Assembly (NCBI RefSeq): GCF_009738185.1
Contig: NZ_CP046509.1
Span: forward strand, 1,615,501 to 1,679,500
Reading direction: 5' to 3'
DNA from: Erwinia sorbitola
GTDB lineage: Bacteria > Pseudomonadota > Gammaproteobacteria > Enterobacterales > Enterobacteriaceae
Length of the DNA: 64,000 nucleotides
The notes beneath the pieces are model-generated. The model searched no databases and was not told where the DNA came from. It was given only the letters and a program-made list of their open reading frames with translations. The translations under genes and the position numbers were made by a program. The stretch's first letter is position 1. Each line of letters opens with the position of its first letter. This document shows, one piece after another, positions 8,745 to 17,992 of this stretch.

Positions 8745-9830
8745 GTGAAAATTTTAGTGACCGGCGGTGCCGGTTTTATCGGTTCTGCCGTAGTACGTCA
8801 TATTATTGAGCAAACCTCAGACAGCGTAGTCAATGTTGATAAGCTCACTTACGCGGGTAATCTCGAATCATTGGCAACCATCAGTAATGATGCACGCTAT
8901 GCCTTCGAACAGGCAGATATCTGCGATCGCGCAGCACTGGATGCCATTTTTGCCGCTCATCAGCCGGACTGTGTGATGCACCTTGCGGCAGAAAGTCACG
9001 TGGATCGCTCTATTACCGGGCCAGCGGACTTTATTGAGACCAATATTGTTGGTACCTATGTCCTGCTGGAAGCCGCGCGCAGTTACTGGAACGGACTGGA
9101 TGCTGAACGTAAAGCGGCATTCCGTTTCCATCATATTTCTACCGATGAAGTGTACGGTGATTTACCGCACCCGGATGAAGTGGGTACAGACCCGGCTCTC
9201 CTTCCTCTCTTTACCGAAACAACGTCCTATGCGCCAAGCAGTCCATATTCTGCCTCTAAGGCTTCCAGCGACCATCTGGTTCGTGCCTGGTTGCGTACTT
9301 ACGGCTTCCCAACGATAGTCACAAACTGCTCAAACAATTATGGCCCGTACCATTTTCCGGAAAAATTAATTCCGCTGGTGATCCTGAATGCACTGGACGG
9401 TAAAGCGCTGCCCGTATATGGCAAAGGCGATCAGATTCGTGACTGGCTATATGTAGAAGACCATGCTCGCGCGCTGTACAGGGTAGTGACAAAAGGAACA
9501 GTCGGTGAGACCTACAACATCGGCGGACATAATGAGAAACAGAATATACAGGTAGTACAGATTATTTGTGATCTGCTGGACGAAATGGTGCCAAAATCCG
9601 GCAGCTATCGTGAGCAGATTACCTATGTATCCGATCGACCAGGCCATGACCGCCGCTACGCAATTGATGCTTCTAAAATCAGTGCAGAACTGAACTGGCA
9701 GCCTGAAGAGACATTCGAAAGCGGTATTCGTAAGACGGTAGAGTGGTATTTAACTCATCGCCAGTGGGTAGACAATATCAGGAATGGCGCGTATCAGAGC
9801 TGGATTGCACAGCAGTACGAAAATCGCTAA
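8745..9830 (+). CDS. rfbB: dTDP-glucose 4,6-dehydratase
   Basis: A 361-residue extended SDR (RmlB) converting dTDP-glucose into dTDP-4-keto-6-deoxyglucose. NAD motif GGAGFIG at 7-13, catalytic Thr-Asp-Glu at 133-135 (STDEVYG) and Tyr168/Lys172 in SPYSASK. I chose the GTG at 8745, which gives MKILVTGG as in homologues and has a GAGAGAG ribosome site; an upstream start would add seven residues. Its partner rfbA is 317 bases downstream, beyond two ERIC copies, so the usual close spacing is broken. Confidence 0.95.
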   Translation: MKILVTGGAGFIGSAVVRHIIEQTSDSVVNVDKLTYAGNLESLATISNDARYAFEQADICDRAALDAIFAAHQPDCVMHLAAESHVDRSITGPADFIETNIVGTYVLLEAARSYWNGLDAERKAAFRFHHISTDEVYGDLPHPDEVGTDPALLPLFTETTSYAPSSPYSASKASSDHLVRAWLRTYGFPTIVTNCSNNYGPYHFPEKLIPLVILNALDGKALPVYGKGDQIRDWLYVEDHARALYRVVTKGTVGETYNIGGHNEKQNIQVVQIICDLLDEMVPKSGSYREQITYVSDRPGHDRRYAIDASKISAELNWQPEETFESGIRKTVEWYLTHRQWVDNIRNGAYQSWIAQQYENR

Positions 9831-9833
9831 TTA

Positions 9834-9960
9834 TACCCGTCATACTTCAAGCCGCAGGATCGTTGGCTCTCCTCGCGCACCCCGGTCACTTACTGATGTA
9901 AGCTCCCGGGGATTTGCTGCGTGGCCGCCTGCCTGCGACTCGAATTATTTAGGGTATACG
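9834..9960 (+). repeat. ERIC (IRU) element, copy 1
   Basis: About 127 bases, bounded by TATACCC and GGGTATA. The inner part reads CGGTCACTTACTGATGTAAG, CTCCCGGGGATT and CTGCGACTCGAATTATTTAG, which matches the ERIC consensus core. Intergenic, just after the rfbB stop. Confidence 0.9.
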
Positions 9961-9965
9961 TGTTT

Positions 9966-10113
9966 AGTTAGGGTATAGATGGCGTCTTACTTCAGGCCGC
10001 AGGATCGTTGGCTCTCCTGGTTATGCGGCTCATCCCAGTCACTTCCCTTGTTAGTTCCTGGGGATTCGTTGCGTTGCCGCCTGCCTGCACCCCGAAATAT
10101 ATTAGGGTGTAAA
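9966..10113 (+). repeat. ERIC (IRU) element, copy 2, diverged
   Basis: Same orientation as copy 1 and only a few bases after it. It shares GCCGCAGGATCGTTGGCTCT, CCAGTCACTT, CCTGGGGATTCGTTGC and GCCGCCTGCCTGCA, but the central stem and the right end (TATATTAGGGTGTA) have drifted, so it is the older or less constrained copy. Confidence 0.85.
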
Positions 10114-10147
10114 ATATTAAAGTAACTGAAAGCGTGTGAAGGAAATA

Positions 10148-11038
10148 ATGATGAAAAAACGCAAAGGAATAATTTTAGCTGGTGGTTCAGGAACAAGATT
10201 GTACCCTGTGACGATGGCTGTCAGTAAGCAACTACTTCCGGTTTATGATAAGCCGATGATCTACTATCCGTTAACGACATTAATGCTGGCCGGTATACGA
10301 GATATTCTGATTATCAGTACACCACAGGATACTCCGCGCTTTGAGCAGCTCTTTGGCAACGGAAATCAGTGGGGATTGAATTTATCCTATGTCGTTCAGG
10401 AGAGTCCGGATGGACTGGCTCAGGCGTTCATTCTCGGTGAAGAGTTTATCGGAGACGACGACTGTGCACTGATCCTTGGTGACAATATTTTTTATGGTCA
10501 TGACCTGCCGAAAGAGCTGGAAGCTGCGGTTAACAAACCGTCTGGCGCTACCGTCTTCGCCTATCATGTAAACGATCCTGAACGATATGGCGTCGTGGAC
10601 TTTGATAAGCAGGGTAAGGCGCTCTCTCTGGAGGAGAAGCCTAAAAAACCGAAAAGTAACTATGCGGTGACCGGCCTCTATTTTTATGACAATCGTGTTG
10701 TAGAAATGGCCAAAAATATCGAACCCTCTGCGCGCGGCGAGTTAGAGATAACGGATATTAATAACCTTTATCTTAAAATGGGTGAGCTGTCTGTTGCTAT
10801 TATTGGCAGGGGCTATGCGTGGCTCGACACAGGAACACACGAAAGTTTAATTGAAGCGAGCAACTTTATTCAGACGCTTGAAGCTCGTCAGGGATTAAAA
10901 GTTTCCTGTCCGGAAGAAATTGCTTACCGCAAAGGCTTTATTAACGCAGAACAGTTAAAACTGCTGGCAAAACCGCTGGCAAAAAATGCGTATGGTAAAT
11001 ATCTGATGAAATTGCTGAAAAGCGATAACATTGGTTGA
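10148..11038 (+). CDS. rfbA: Glucose-1-phosphate thymidylyltransferase
   Basis: A 296-residue RmlA enzyme making dTDP-glucose from glucose-1-phosphate and dTTP, the first step toward dTDP-6-deoxy sugars. The nucleotide-binding signature GGSGTRLYP is near residue 11, with KPMIYYPL and GDNIFYG following as in the family. The ATG at 10148 has an AAGGA site 5 bases upstream; the start with GTG four codons earlier is less likely. It is separated from rfbB by ERIC elements and followed 33 bases later by the SDR gene. Confidence 0.95.
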   Translation: MMKKRKGIILAGGSGTRLYPVTMAVSKQLLPVYDKPMIYYPLTTLMLAGIRDILIISTPQDTPRFEQLFGNGNQWGLNLSYVVQESPDGLAQAFILGEEFIGDDDCALILGDNIFYGHDLPKELEAAVNKPSGATVFAYHVNDPERYGVVDFDKQGKALSLEEKPKKPKSNYAVTGLYFYDNRVVEMAKNIEPSARGELEITDINNLYLKMGELSVAIIGRGYAWLDTGTHESLIEASNFIQTLEARQGLKVSCPEEIAYRKGFINAEQLKLLAKPLAKNAYGKYLMKLLKSDNIG

Positions 11039-11071
11039 TAATTGTTTTGAACTGCTGATGGACCTGAGCCA

Positions 11072-11893
11072 ATGTCAGACCAAGAAATGAAAGTAACTAT
11101 TTTCGGTGCCGGTGGGTTTATTGGTAGCCATCTTACCGCTCAATTTGAGTCACATGGAATTAAAGCCTGCCGTGGCGACTGGAGTAAACAAGATTTCTCC
11201 GGTGAAGACCTGGGAACGGTAATATTTTGTGGCGGGGTAGGTGATTGCAGTAAAGTCGATGAGGTTATCTCTTCTCATGTTGATATTGTTCGCCATGTGA
11301 TTAATACGGCGAAATATGATTTTCTGCTATATGTGTCATCTACCCGACTGTATCTTGGACATGAGTGTGCTGACATCGACACGCCGTTGACCATGCATCA
11401 ACAGGATAAGCGCGTATTGTTTAATCAGGTGAAACTTCTGGCCGAGACGGTAATTAAGTCTCAGCCACTTCCCTATGCGATTGTCCGTCCATCCAATGTG
11501 TATGGCAGCGCCTACACCAGCAAACTATTCCTTCCTTCGTTAGTTCGTGATGCGGTCACTAAAAAAGAGATAAATCTTTATGTCACGCCAGAGTACAGCA
11601 AAGATTATGTCCATATTGATGACGTGACCCATGCGATAGAGCAAATCGCCATGCAGCGCCTGCAAGGATTATTCAATATTGCCTCGGGTGAAAACGTGTC
11701 TGCCAAAGAATTAGTGGATTTTATTGTGCAGAGAACGGGCTGCAACGCCGTCTGGCACCCTGTGCAAACAGATGACACGTTCCCGCCGATCGACGTTAGC
11801 CCATTAGAACAACAGCTCGCCTTCAGGCCGAAATCTGTTATCAGCATGCTGGATGAAATGATTGATGTTTTCCAAGATAAATTTAATCATTAA
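11072..11893 (+). CDS. Extended SDR with catalytic Tyr replaced, candidate dTDP-4-keto-sugar reductase
   Basis: A 273-residue NAD-dependent epimerase/reductase-like protein with the nucleotide motif GAGGFIGSH at 12-20. At the place of the SDR YxxxK catalytic pair it has FNQVK (117-121), so the tyrosine is Phe. The locus has rfbA, rfbB and rfbC but no rfbD, so this gene is the natural candidate for the last reduction, giving dTDP-L-rhamnose or its C4 epimer dTDP-6-deoxy-L-talose. That is inference from context. A second in-frame ATG at 11087 is possible. Its 3' end overlaps wzx by 29 bases. Confidence 0.7.
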   Translation: MSDQEMKVTIFGAGGFIGSHLTAQFESHGIKACRGDWSKQDFSGEDLGTVIFCGGVGDCSKVDEVISSHVDIVRHVINTAKYDFLLYVSSTRLYLGHECADIDTPLTMHQQDKRVLFNQVKLLAETVIKSQPLPYAIVRPSNVYGSAYTSKLFLPSLVRDAVTKKEINLYVTPEYSKDYVHIDDVTHAIEQIAMQRLQGLFNIASGENVSAKELVDFIVQRTGCNAVWHPVQTDDTFPPIDVSPLEQQLAFRPKSVISMLDEMIDVFQDKFNH

Positions 11894-13289
11894 AGCAATA
11901 GAGAAGAAAAACTCAATCATAATCGGGTTGGGAACAAACCTGTCAGGAAACCTGATTCTTTTTCTGACAACAATGTATATGACCAATAATGTTACAGAAG
12001 ATCAATATGGTCAGTTCAGGCTGACCTTTGCTCTGGTATCTATTCTGGTTATCTCTTTGATGTTAGGCAGGGATAGCTCTGTTCTCTATTTTTATCAAAA
12101 AGAAAAGACAGATAAGGCCATCCTGGAAGAGGTATTTAGCGGTCTGGCGCTGGTAGTAGTGGGCTGTCTGGCCCTCTATTACTGTGATGATTACATCCTT
12201 AAATACTTACTGAATGGACATGTATCCAGAGAGAATTATCATCTTTCTATATTGATGATCCCTCTTTGGGCTGCATATAATCTTTTAACTCCAGTGGTGA
12301 GAGTAAAAGGTTTTATTAATACCAGTTTTATATTATCAAACCTTATTCAGCGTGTTTTGCGCTTCCCATTTTTACTGGCATTTGTCTGGCTCGGGTACAA
12401 TAATTTCTGGGGATTGGCATGGAGTATGATTCTTTCGCAACTCCTGTTGCTGGTCGTCCTGATCGTCTATGTAAGCAGCCTGTTATCCTGGCGCTTACCT
12501 AATCCGCTCTCATTTTTCTCCCGTTTTGGTTACTCCTTCAGCCTGGGAATGAATGCCATTTTACTGGCTGTGGCGGGGAAAATTGATGTAATTGTTATCG
12601 GAAAACTGTCGACAATATCGAACGTTGCGATTTACGACATTGTTACATCGCTGGCTGTTGTCTCACTCTTTCCTTATATTGCATTGTCCAAGAGCTATGA
12701 ACCTAAGCTATTTAATTTCTTTGAAAATACTGAAAAGCACCCAGCCTACAAGAAAAATTTTACGCTTTCGCTCAGTCTGACGACAGTGGCAGGGCTATTT
12801 TTTATTCTGTTTAGTCAGGATGTGCTCGCGTTATTCGGTAAAGAGTATATAGCTGGCTCTCTTGCGCTGATTATTATCTCCATATTCTTTATTATGATTG
12901 CCTGCACGGGTGCGGTAAATGAATGGATGACGATGAATAGCTATGCGCGTATCAACTTCTTTATCCTGCTGATCAGCGGTATTGTAAACGTATTTTTATG
13001 TTATTTATTAGTTCCTGATTACGGCCTCCCGGGTGCCGCAGTCGCTTTGGGCGGTGCGTTGCTGTTTTCAAAGGTTGCTGCAATGGTATTTATTGCATAC
13101 AAACATAATGTTGGCATGTTAATTGTTAATTATAAGCAGTTACTGATAGTAGTATCATTTGTTGCTATATCTCTTGTTAGTCATGATTTACCATTGATAA
13201 TAAAATGCGTGATCTATCTTTTATTATCCTCGCTGCTTATTTTATTAAATAACAGTATACGGCAGCGAGTTCTGAAACTGGGTAATTAA
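11865..13289 (+). CDS. wzx: O-antigen flippase Wzx
   Basis: A 474-residue hydrophobic protein with about 12 predicted membrane segments, of the polysaccharide transporter type; the N-terminal pattern (GLGTNLSGNLILFLTTMYMT) fits Wzx. Expected to flip the undecaprenyl-linked O-unit. I use the ATG at 11865, inside the end of the SDR gene, after dismissing a TTG one codon earlier. Sequence here is clearly richer in A and T than galE or gnd, which suits a transferred O-antigen block. Wzx proteins diverge strongly, so the call relies on topology and location next to wzy. Confidence 0.85.
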   Translation: MFSKINLIIKAIEKKNSIIIGLGTNLSGNLILFLTTMYMTNNVTEDQYGQFRLTFALVSILVISLMLGRDSSVLYFYQKEKTDKAILEEVFSGLALVVVGCLALYYCDDYILKYLLNGHVSRENYHLSILMIPLWAAYNLLTPVVRVKGFINTSFILSNLIQRVLRFPFLLAFVWLGYNNFWGLAWSMILSQLLLLVVLIVYVSSLLSWRLPNPLSFFSRFGYSFSLGMNAILLAVAGKIDVIVIGKLSTISNVAIYDIVTSLAVVSLFPYIALSKSYEPKLFNFFENTEKHPAYKKNFTLSLSLTTVAGLFFILFSQDVLALFGKEYIAGSLALIIISIFFIMIACTGAVNEWMTMNSYARINFFILLISGIVNVFLCYLLVPDYGLPGAAVALGGALLFSKVAAMVFIAYKHNVGMLIVNYKQLLIVVSFVAISLVSHDLPLIIKCVIYLLLSSLLILLNNSIRQRVLKLGN

Positions 13290-13290
13290 A

Positions 13291-14379
13291 GTGCTAATAT
13301 ATATATTTCTTTATACAGTCTTTTTGATAGTCCTGCTGATCGGTACCATACCGGAAGCAAGACGCTTTGAACGCGTTACCCTGCTTTTTATCATGATCTC
13401 CCTCTGGCTGGTTGTTGCTTTAAGTGAGTCTGTGGGGCCTGACTACGACTCCTATCGTGCGATGTATGATGCGCAAAATAATAATTTCGCAAAGCAAGAA
13501 TTCATGTTCAGATGGATAGGAAACTGGTTAAGTGGAAATGGGTTTTCCTTCCAGGTTTTCTATTTCACCATGATTAGCCTCTATCTGTTCTTCTTGTATT
13601 ATGTGTTTAAACGCTATCGAAATTATTTAGTGCTGAATTTCCTGATATTTATTATTATGCCGTATGGCTTAATTGAAGGGGGATTCACCTATATTCGTCA
13701 AAACGTTGCGATAGCAATATTCTATTTTTCACTGATATATCTTGTTGAGCGACGTCTGATTAAGTATTTTGCTTGTGCTTTTGTAGCCATGCTATTCCAT
13801 AAGTCAGCGGCACTGGTAATACCGGTATACTTCCTGGCGAAGAAAAAGATAAGCTCACAGAAAAGCCTCTTAATTTATTTTAGCGTTCTGACGTTTAGTC
13901 TGTTATTGATTCTTCCCGCATTCCGCAGCCTTATCTTTGCGGGTATAGGGCTTATTCCCGGATATGGCAACACCTACCTTGAATTCAGGGGCGGAGAGTT
14001 CCTCACAACGGTAAGTACTAAAGGCATGGTCAGCTATGTCTACCAGGCTTTACCCATCATTCTGTTAATGATTTATAGAAATAGCGTAGTGAAGAGTGAA
14101 ATCGATAATGTTCTGTATAATCTCACGTTATTCTCACTTATTGCACTGACCCTTGCGTTACAGATGCGAATTATGCTCCGGGTAGAGTACTACTTTGTTA
14201 TAGCAAAAGTATTCTCCATTCCTCTGTTACTAAATGCATGTGAAACTAAGCGAAACCGAACAATCTCTTTATTGGCAATGATTGCTTATTTCTCAATATA
14301 TTTTGTTGCACTGTATTATACCGGGGCAGAGAAGCATCTGTTTCCGTATAGAACGATATTTGGCTTCGAGGTTTTATAA
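13291..14379 (+). CDS. wzy: O-antigen polymerase Wzy (EpsG family)
   Basis: A 362-residue membrane protein with many hydrophobic segments. The pattern is that of EpsG-type polymerases: SVGPDYDSYRAMYD near the N-terminus, IEGGFTYIRQNVAIAIFYFS in the middle and a HKSAALVIPVYFL helix. Established role of the family: joining repeat units in the periplasm. It starts with GTG one base after the wzx stop and overlaps the next gene by one base. Placement between wzx and glycosyltransferases supports Wzy. Confidence 0.85.
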   Translation: MLIYIFLYTVFLIVLLIGTIPEARRFERVTLLFIMISLWLVVALSESVGPDYDSYRAMYDAQNNNFAKQEFMFRWIGNWLSGNGFSFQVFYFTMISLYLFFLYYVFKRYRNYLVLNFLIFIIMPYGLIEGGFTYIRQNVAIAIFYFSLIYLVERRLIKYFACAFVAMLFHKSAALVIPVYFLAKKKISSQKSLLIYFSVLTFSLLLILPAFRSLIFAGIGLIPGYGNTYLEFRGGEFLTTVSTKGMVSYVYQALPIILLMIYRNSVVKSEIDNVLYNLTLFSLIALTLALQMRIMLRVEYYFVIAKVFSIPLLLNACETKRNRTISLLAMIAYFSIYFVALYYTGAEKHLFPYRTIFGFEVL

Positions 14380-15386
14380 TGAAGTGTAATGGTGGTTTCC
14401 TTCTGATATCTCCTAAGTTTTTTGGATACGAAAAGGAAATAAAAATTGAGTTGGAACGTCAACTCAAGGCTGATGTCAGTTACTGTGACATCAGACCCAA
14501 GAATGATTTCTTTACGAAATTATTTATGCGTATAGGCGCAACGTTCCTGATTAAAAAAAGAATCAAACAACATCAGGATGGAATAATTGAAAAGATCCGC
14601 CAGGAGAAATTTTCAACAATATTACTGATAAACCCTGAAGGGTTAAGTAATGAGTTTTTTAAAAAAATAAAGGATGTTGTTCCTGGTGTGAATATTATTC
14701 TTTATTTATGGGATTCTATAGAAAATAAACCTCTCGTGAAACCGCTGTTAAGTAATTTTAGTCAAATTTACTCTTTTGATAAAAATGATTGTCAGCAATA
14801 TGGTTTTGATTTCTTGCCTCTGTTTTTCAGTAACTCATATGATAAAATTGCGCGTTTAACTACACCAAAAATTGATATTGCCTTTATCGGAACAGTGCAC
14901 AGCCAAAGAATGAATGTGATAAAAAAGGTTGAGGCTGCATCTGTGCGCGATAATTTCGTTTTTTATAAGTATCTCTATATCCAGAACTGGATCATTTTTG
15001 TTGTCAGAAAAATTGCTGATAAAAACTTTAAAAACGTCTCACAATTTACGTTTAACTTTACCCCACTGACCTCGCAAGAAATTAATAGTGTTTATGCTGA
15101 TACGAAAGCCATTTTGGATATCGAGCACGATAAACAGAAAGGCTTGACTATGCGTACCTTCGAAACGCTCGGTGCTGGTCTGAAGCTCATCACAACGAAT
15201 AAAAATATCATCGATTACGATATCTACACTCCAGAGAATGTTCTGGTAATCGACAAAGACAATGTTCACATTGACCCGGAGTTCTTAAACACTCCGTTTA
15301 AGGATTACCCGGAAGATATCATTGGGAAATACTCCCTTTCCTCATGGGTTAGTACCATTCTTAGTTCGCAAAAAAGAGATTTATGA
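14379..15386 (+). CDS. Putative glycosyltransferase, CgeB-like
   Basis: A 335-residue soluble protein. It has no membrane segment, a central IDIAFIGTVHSQR stretch, and a C-terminal part with TMRTFETLGAGLKLITTN, which resembles the E-x-x-x-x-G nucleotide-sugar site of CgeB/YkvP-type GT-B enzymes. Likely adds one sugar of the O-unit. It begins at the wzy stop and overlaps the next gene by 4 bases, so it belongs to the same transcript. Substrate and linkage cannot be read from sequence. Confidence 0.65.
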   Translation: MKCNGGFLLISPKFFGYEKEIKIELERQLKADVSYCDIRPKNDFFTKLFMRIGATFLIKKRIKQHQDGIIEKIRQEKFSTILLINPEGLSNEFFKKIKDVVPGVNIILYLWDSIENKPLVKPLLSNFSQIYSFDKNDCQQYGFDFLPLFFSNSYDKIARLTTPKIDIAFIGTVHSQRMNVIKKVEAASVRDNFVFYKYLYIQNWIIFVVRKIADKNFKNVSQFTFNFTPLTSQEINSVYADTKAILDIEHDKQKGLTMRTFETLGAGLKLITTNKNIIDYDIYTPENVLVIDKDNVHIDPEFLNTPFKDYPEDIIGKYSLSSWVSTILSSQKRDL

Positions 15387-16666
15387 CGGTGAGTAGAAAA
15401 ATATTAACGATTGGATATTATGCCGACTTTTCTCGGTTTTTTAAGAGAATAGCCGACGAAACCAAAAAAATTAATCATAATATTGAGTTTTTACACGTCG
15501 ATCTTTTCCTTAGCGGCTACCTCTATTCCGTCTTTAACGGACAAAAATCTGTATATCTTCCCTGTCAAAAAAGCAAAGCAGTACAAACCACTGACGTACG
15601 TGACGATGATTTCTACAGGCAATTTATTGTTTACCATCAGCGTCTGCTTCCTTCCTTGAATGAAGGTGAGCTAATTGCGCAGGCAAAGAAATATTATCAC
15701 TATTTCAATGAATTACTCTCTGACTATCAGCCTGACCTGATTATTGTCAGCGGTGATTCAAGAATGCCCGCTGAAATCGTTCATCATCTGGCGCTTGAAA
15801 AAGATATTAAAATAGCCTGTTTCGAACAGGCCCCTTTGGGTCGAACTATTCTCGATCTCAAAGGAGTTAATGCTAACAGCTCTTTCCGCTATCTTGATCC
15901 GCAGATCATCGAAGCTTCCGTCAGCGATGATTATCATCTTCCACCTCAGGCTAAGTGGAAAAAATATAAGTTCTTCCGCGTTGTTGATTTAGTCGTCGAG
16001 AAGTTTCTCCCATTCCTCGTTCCGGTGGAGCAGAGAAGACCCGTCAGGCATAAGATTAACAATAAACAGTATGCAGATTTGCTGGAAACAAAATCTCTGG
16101 TAGCAGAGTCTCATCCTGCTGCTAAGAAGCTTCTGCTGGTTCTGCAAGTGCCTGACGACGTTAATATGATCTATCACAGTCCCTGGTTCTCATCCCACTA
16201 CCAGATTGTTAAGCAGGTGACAGAAAATTTACCTGAAAACACCCTCCTGGTGGTACGTGAGCACCCTCTGTTCAGACAGCTGTATGAACCTGAGATGTAT
16301 AAATATATTAGCGAGAATGACAAAGTATTTTTCGATAACTCAGGCTCTCTTGATCAGGCGATCTCACAGTCCGACCTGGTGGTGGTCAACAACTCCACTG
16401 TTGGCTTAGAGTCAATCGAAAAAGGCAAAAAAGTGGTCGTGCTGGGTAACAGTTATTATGATGCCAGTTCGCTATGCTATAAATATCAGGGCGATAATCT
16501 CAACAGCTTGATTACTGACGCTTTGAACGGCCCGGCTCCCGATGAAGTTTACAGAAAGAAATATCTGAGTTATCTGTTTAACCATGTTTTCATTCGTGGT
16601 CATTTCCGCGATCTTGATGGCCCTGCGCCGGGTGAAATAGCGAAATGGATTATTAAAAATGTTTAA
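15383..16666 (+). CDS. Capsule-polysaccharide-biosynthesis-type glycosyltransferase
   Basis: A 427-residue protein resembling the KpsS/LipB-type capsule synthesis family. The second half carries the GT-B-like run LLVLQVPDDVN, LLVVREHPLF and then SDLVVVNNSTVGLESIEKGK, where a serine/threonine-rich loop and a conserved glutamate bind the nucleotide sugar in related enzymes. Those known families are often Kdo transferases, but other sugars are possible. Overlaps both neighbours by a few bases (ATGA at the start), so translation is probably coupled. Confidence 0.65.
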   Translation: MTVSRKILTIGYYADFSRFFKRIADETKKINHNIEFLHVDLFLSGYLYSVFNGQKSVYLPCQKSKAVQTTDVRDDDFYRQFIVYHQRLLPSLNEGELIAQAKKYYHYFNELLSDYQPDLIIVSGDSRMPAEIVHHLALEKDIKIACFEQAPLGRTILDLKGVNANSSFRYLDPQIIEASVSDDYHLPPQAKWKKYKFFRVVDLVVEKFLPFLVPVEQRRPVRHKINNKQYADLLETKSLVAESHPAAKKLLLVLQVPDDVNMIYHSPWFSSHYQIVKQVTENLPENTLLVVREHPLFRQLYEPEMYKYISENDKVFFDNSGSLDQAISQSDLVVVNNSTVGLESIEKGKKVVVLGNSYYDASSLCYKYQGDNLNSLITDALNGPAPDEVYRKKYLSYLFNHVFIRGHFRDLDGPAPGEIAKWIIKNV

Positions 16667-17213
16667 AATTTTTTGGTTTGTCAGGTTTCTTTTCTACAAG
16701 CTATTTCTGCTTAATGGAAAGGGATGGAAGTCCTACATCGGTAAACCTGTCTTCTTTAGTGGTTTAAAAAATGTGAACGCAGGGGAGAAGTTCCGGCTTT
16801 ATCCTGGCTGGCGTATTGAAACTCATGACGGCGGTAAAATAGTTATCCATGATGATGTGTCAGTAGGTCATGGATTGCATCTCATTTCAGTTGAAAAGCA
16901 GGTCACTATCGGAAAATCAACGGTGATATCTTCAAACGTGATGATTACCAATTCTGACCATGGTTATGAAGATCTGAACGTACCGATTTATCAACAGAAT
17001 ATGATCTCCAAAGAAACGATTATCGGTGAGTGCTGCTTTATAGGCGCTGGCGCCAAAATATTACCAGGTACGGTGTTAGGCAAGCAGTGCGTGGTTGGCG
17101 CTAATGCAGTCGTCAAAGGGTGCTTCCCCGATCGGTGTGTGATATCGGGTGCACCAGCGAAAATAATTAAGCAATACGATCACTCTCTAAATGAGTGGGT
17201 CAGAGTAAAATAA
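16659..17213 (+). CDS. Acyltransferase, left-handed beta-helix (WbbJ/maltose O-acetyltransferase-like)
   Basis: A 184-residue protein with hexapeptide repeats from about residue 65 onward (IVIHDDVSVGHG, VTIGKSTVISSNV, GAGAKILPGTVLG, VVGANAVVKG) and the NSDHGYED segment, whose His is the usual catalytic base in this family. It would O-acetylate a sugar of the O-unit. An N-terminal hydrophobic stretch (FWFVRFLFYKLFLL) may attach it to the membrane. Overlaps the preceding gene by 8 bases and precedes rfbC by 10. Confidence 0.8.
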   Translation: MFKIFWFVRFLFYKLFLLNGKGWKSYIGKPVFFSGLKNVNAGEKFRLYPGWRIETHDGGKIVIHDDVSVGHGLHLISVEKQVTIGKSTVISSNVMITNSDHGYEDLNVPIYQQNMISKETIIGECCFIGAGAKILPGTVLGKQCVVGANAVVKGCFPDRCVISGAPAKIIKQYDHSLNEWVRVK

Positions 17214-17223
17214 CAGGTGACAA

Positions 17224-17766
17224 ATGTTAGTACATAATACGCGTATTCCGGATGTCAAAATTATCGAGCCAAAAGTGTTTGGCGATCATCGCGGGTTTTT
17301 CCTCGAGACATTCGAGAAAAGGCGCTACCAGCAGATGCTGAATATCGATTTTGATTTTGTACAGGATAATCATTCGCGTTCATCACAGAATGTATTGCGC
17401 GGGCTGCATTTCCAGACGAAAAATCCCCAGGGCAAGCTGGTTCGTGTTGTCAGAGGCGAGGTTTTTGATGTGGCTGTAGATATTCGTAAAGAGTCACCAA
17501 CCTATGGACAGTGGGCGGGGGTGATTCTTAGTGAAGAGAATAAGAAACAGTTCTGGGTACCACCCGGCCTTGCCCACGGTTTCGTTGTACTTAGCGAATT
17601 TGCTGACTTCGAATATAAATGTACCGACTACTATAATCCGCAGTTTGAAGCCTCACTCCTTTGGAATGATCCTGATGTCGGTATCGAGTGGCCGGTTTCA
17701 TCGCCGATTCTTTCGGAAAAAGATAAAATGGCTAAAAAACTCGCTGATTTAGATGAGTTTTTTTGA
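17224..17766 (+). CDS. rfbC: dTDP-4-dehydrorhamnose 3,5-epimerase
   Basis: A 180-residue cupin enzyme (RmlC) that epimerises C3 and C5 of dTDP-4-keto-6-deoxyglucose. The catalytic His62 lies in VLRGLHFQ, the conserved WVPPGLAHGF segment is at 111-120 and the aromatic YKCTDYY at 131-137. Normal length. It is the last gene of the O-antigen operon; rfbA and rfbB are more than 6 kb upstream with wzx, wzy and transferases between them, so the rml genes are split. Confidence 0.95.
   Translation: MLVHNTRIPDVKIIEPKVFGDHRGFFLETFEKRRYQQMLNIDFDFVQDNHSRSSQNVLRGLHFQTKNPQGKLVRVVRGEVFDVAVDIRKESPTYGQWAGVILSEENKKQFWVPPGLAHGFVVLSEFADFEYKCTDYYNPQFEASLLWNDPDVGIEWPVSSPILSEKDKMAKKLADLDEFF
17734..17765 (+). terminator. 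Terminator built into the 3' end of rfbC
   Basis: Arms AAAAAACTC (17734-17742) and GAGTTTTTT (17755-17763) are perfect complements with a 12-base loop. The right arm and T-run encode the last codons of rfbC, so the coding end and the terminator overlap. Confidence 0.75.
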
Positions 17767-17992
17767 TTTCCATACTGATGTAATTAGTGATCATCCTGTT
17801 ATTTAACTGGCGGGTAGTGATGATTTTATCAGCGATATCCCTGCTGTTTATGTCGTTACTGGAACTATCAGAATTCACTTAGCAAGCTATCGCACCAATC
17901 ACTACCCTCATCACATAAACCTGAGTTAACATGTCTGGAACATTAACCGCAGTCGTAGAACTGCTGGTTTTCTCACCTAGACAGGAGTAGGT

